DNA from: Geobacter argillaceus | GTDB lineage: Bacteria; Desulfobacterota; Desulfuromonadia; Geobacterales; DSM-12255 | Assembly (NCBI RefSeq): GCF_007830735.1 | Contig: NZ_VLLN01000005.1 | Span: 124,001 to 188,000 of the forward strand | DNA: 64,000 nucleotides | Direction of reading: 5' to 3' | Shown: positions 63,332-64,000 of the stretch, in pieces | Layout: each line of letters begins with the position of its first letter | Numbering within the stretch: the first letter of the stretch is position 1 | The notes under the pieces: generated by a model | The model's input: only the letters and a program-made list of their open reading frames with translations | The model's database searches: none | Told to the model about the DNA's origin: nothing | Translations under genes and position numbers: made by a program

Positions 63332-64000
63332 ATGGCGCGCATTGCGTTCGGTACATCCGGGTGGCGTGGTATTCTGTGCGAGGACTTTGTCTTCGAAAAC
63401 GTGAAGGTAGTGGTGCAGGCAATCGCCGATCACGTCAAGGCCGGACCGGACAGGGACAAGGGGATGGTGGTCGGTTACGACTCCCGCTTCATGGGAGAGC
63501 GTTTTGCCAAGGAGGCTGCCCGGGTGCTGGCCGGTGCCGGCGTCAAGACCTTTCTCTGCAACCGTGACACCCCCACGCCGGTCATCTCGTTCGAGATCCT
63601 GCGCCGCCGGGCCGCCGGTGCCATCAACTTCACCGCCAGCCACAACCCGCCGGAATACAACGGGGTCAAGTTTTCTCCTGCCTGGGGCGGCCCGGCCCTT
63701 CCCGAGACGACGAGGGATATCGAACAGCGGGCCAACGAAATGCTGGGGGAAGTCTGCTACCGGGAATTGGCGCTGGACGAGGCGCTGCGGCATGGCCTTC
63801 TTGAGGAGATCGACCCGCGTGAGCGCTATCTCGCCGACCTGGCCGGTAAGGTCGATTTTTCGGCCATCGCCCGTCTCGGCACCCTGGCGGTAAATCCCCT
63901 CTACGGTACGGCACGCGGCTATCTGGATGAACCGCTCAGGGCCGCCGGTGTCGCCATCAAAGTCATGAATGATCAACGCGACCCCTATTTCGGCGGGTTC
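63332..64000 (+). CDS. Phosphoglucomutase/phosphomannomutase family protein, 3' end outside window
   Basis: The frame is open to the window end (223 codons seen). It begins MARIAFGTSGWRGILCEDF after AGGAGG. The GTSGWRG start, GYDSRFMGERFAKEAA, TPTPVISF and the phosphoserine loop FTASHNPPEYNGVKFSP are those of alpha-D-phosphohexomutases. It differs from GlmM (GTDGVRG) and is probably the glucose or mannose enzyme. Metal loop and C-terminus lie outside the window. Confidence 0.92.
   Translation, partial: MARIAFGTSGWRGILCEDFVFENVKVVVQAIADHVKAGPDRDKGMVVGYDSRFMGERFAKEAARVLAGAGVKTFLCNRDTPTPVISFEILRRRAAGAINFTASHNPPEYNGVKFSPAWGGPALPETTRDIEQRANEMLGEVCYRELALDEALRHGLLEEIDPRERYLADLAGKVDFSAIARLGTLAVNPLYGTARGYLDEPLRAAGVAIKVMNDQRDPYFGGF

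Overview
The window looks like a piece of chromosome from a Geobacter-type anaerobe (Desulfuromonadia/Geobacterales). The signs are high GC, a 13-haem exported c-type cytochrome, a membrane-bound selenocysteine formate dehydrogenase, a lone PII/ammonium-transporter block behind sigma-54 promoters, three cache- or PAS-type sensor kinases each paired with an NtrC-type regulator, futalosine-pathway mqnA, and a tilS-ftsH-folP-cdaA-ybbR-glmM-pdxJ run. The genus assignment is inference from gene content.

Layout. 1-2.2 kb: end of a chemotaxis block (cheR 5'-truncated by the window, cheD, cheB). 2.3-5.9 kb: a J-domain protein, tRNA-Arg(CCG), a degenerate MBL-fold exported protein and a zinc-ribbon/DUF3426 membrane protein. 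5.9-8.8 kb: a 55-aa 2[4Fe-4S] ferredoxin, acetate kinase, and convergent phosphotransacetylase. 8.9-10.9 kb: a FliK-like protein and a detached FlhB-type C-terminal domain. 10.9-12.6 kb: two molybdopterin genes and a LexA/CI-like regulator without catalytic residues. 12.7-22.6 kb: a stand-alone receiver, then a two-component system divergent from fdnG-fdnH-nrfD-mobA. fdnG is read through an in-frame TGA (Sec190) followed by a SECIS hairpin. 22.7-26.2 kb: bacteriohemerythrin, a truncated ferritin-like gene, the 13-haem cytochrome and a small hypothetical. 26.5-28.9 kb: orphan ABC-2 permease, metallophosphoesterase, ISL3 transposase remnant. 29-32.5 kb: PAS kinase plus sigma-54 activator. 32.5-40 kb: the housekeeping/c-di-AMP/cell-wall run. 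40-43 kb: an exported 269-aa protein and an APC permease. 43-45.4 kb: a PP2C-Ser/Thr kinase fusion and a DMT/SMR-type protein. 45.5-50.4 kb: amt1, glnK, amt2 and a histidine kinase. 50.5-55.5 kb: inositol monophosphatase, exported hypothetical, and another cache kinase/NtrC pair. 55.6-59.9 kb: M24 peptidase, accB, accC, gcvH, mqnA. 59.9-64 kb: GGDEF-EAL protein, NUDIX, PxxKW protein, and a phosphohexomutase cut by the window end.

Two regulatory stories stand out. (1) Formate respiration: a TGG-N10-GC promoter lies between the divergent NtrC-type regulator and fdnG, so the kinase/regulator pair probably controls the dehydrogenase; moaC, mogA and mobA nearby supply its molybdopterin cofactor. 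(2) Nitrogen: amt1 and the exported-protein/APC-permease operon each have a sigma-54 promoter, then a leader with an AAAGGC hexaloop hairpin overlapping the 5' arm of a strong intrinsic terminator. This is the layout expected for ANTAR-protein antitermination, and it ties the unexplained 269-aa protein and permease to the nitrogen regulon. No CRISPR array, rRNA operon or intact mobile element was seen.
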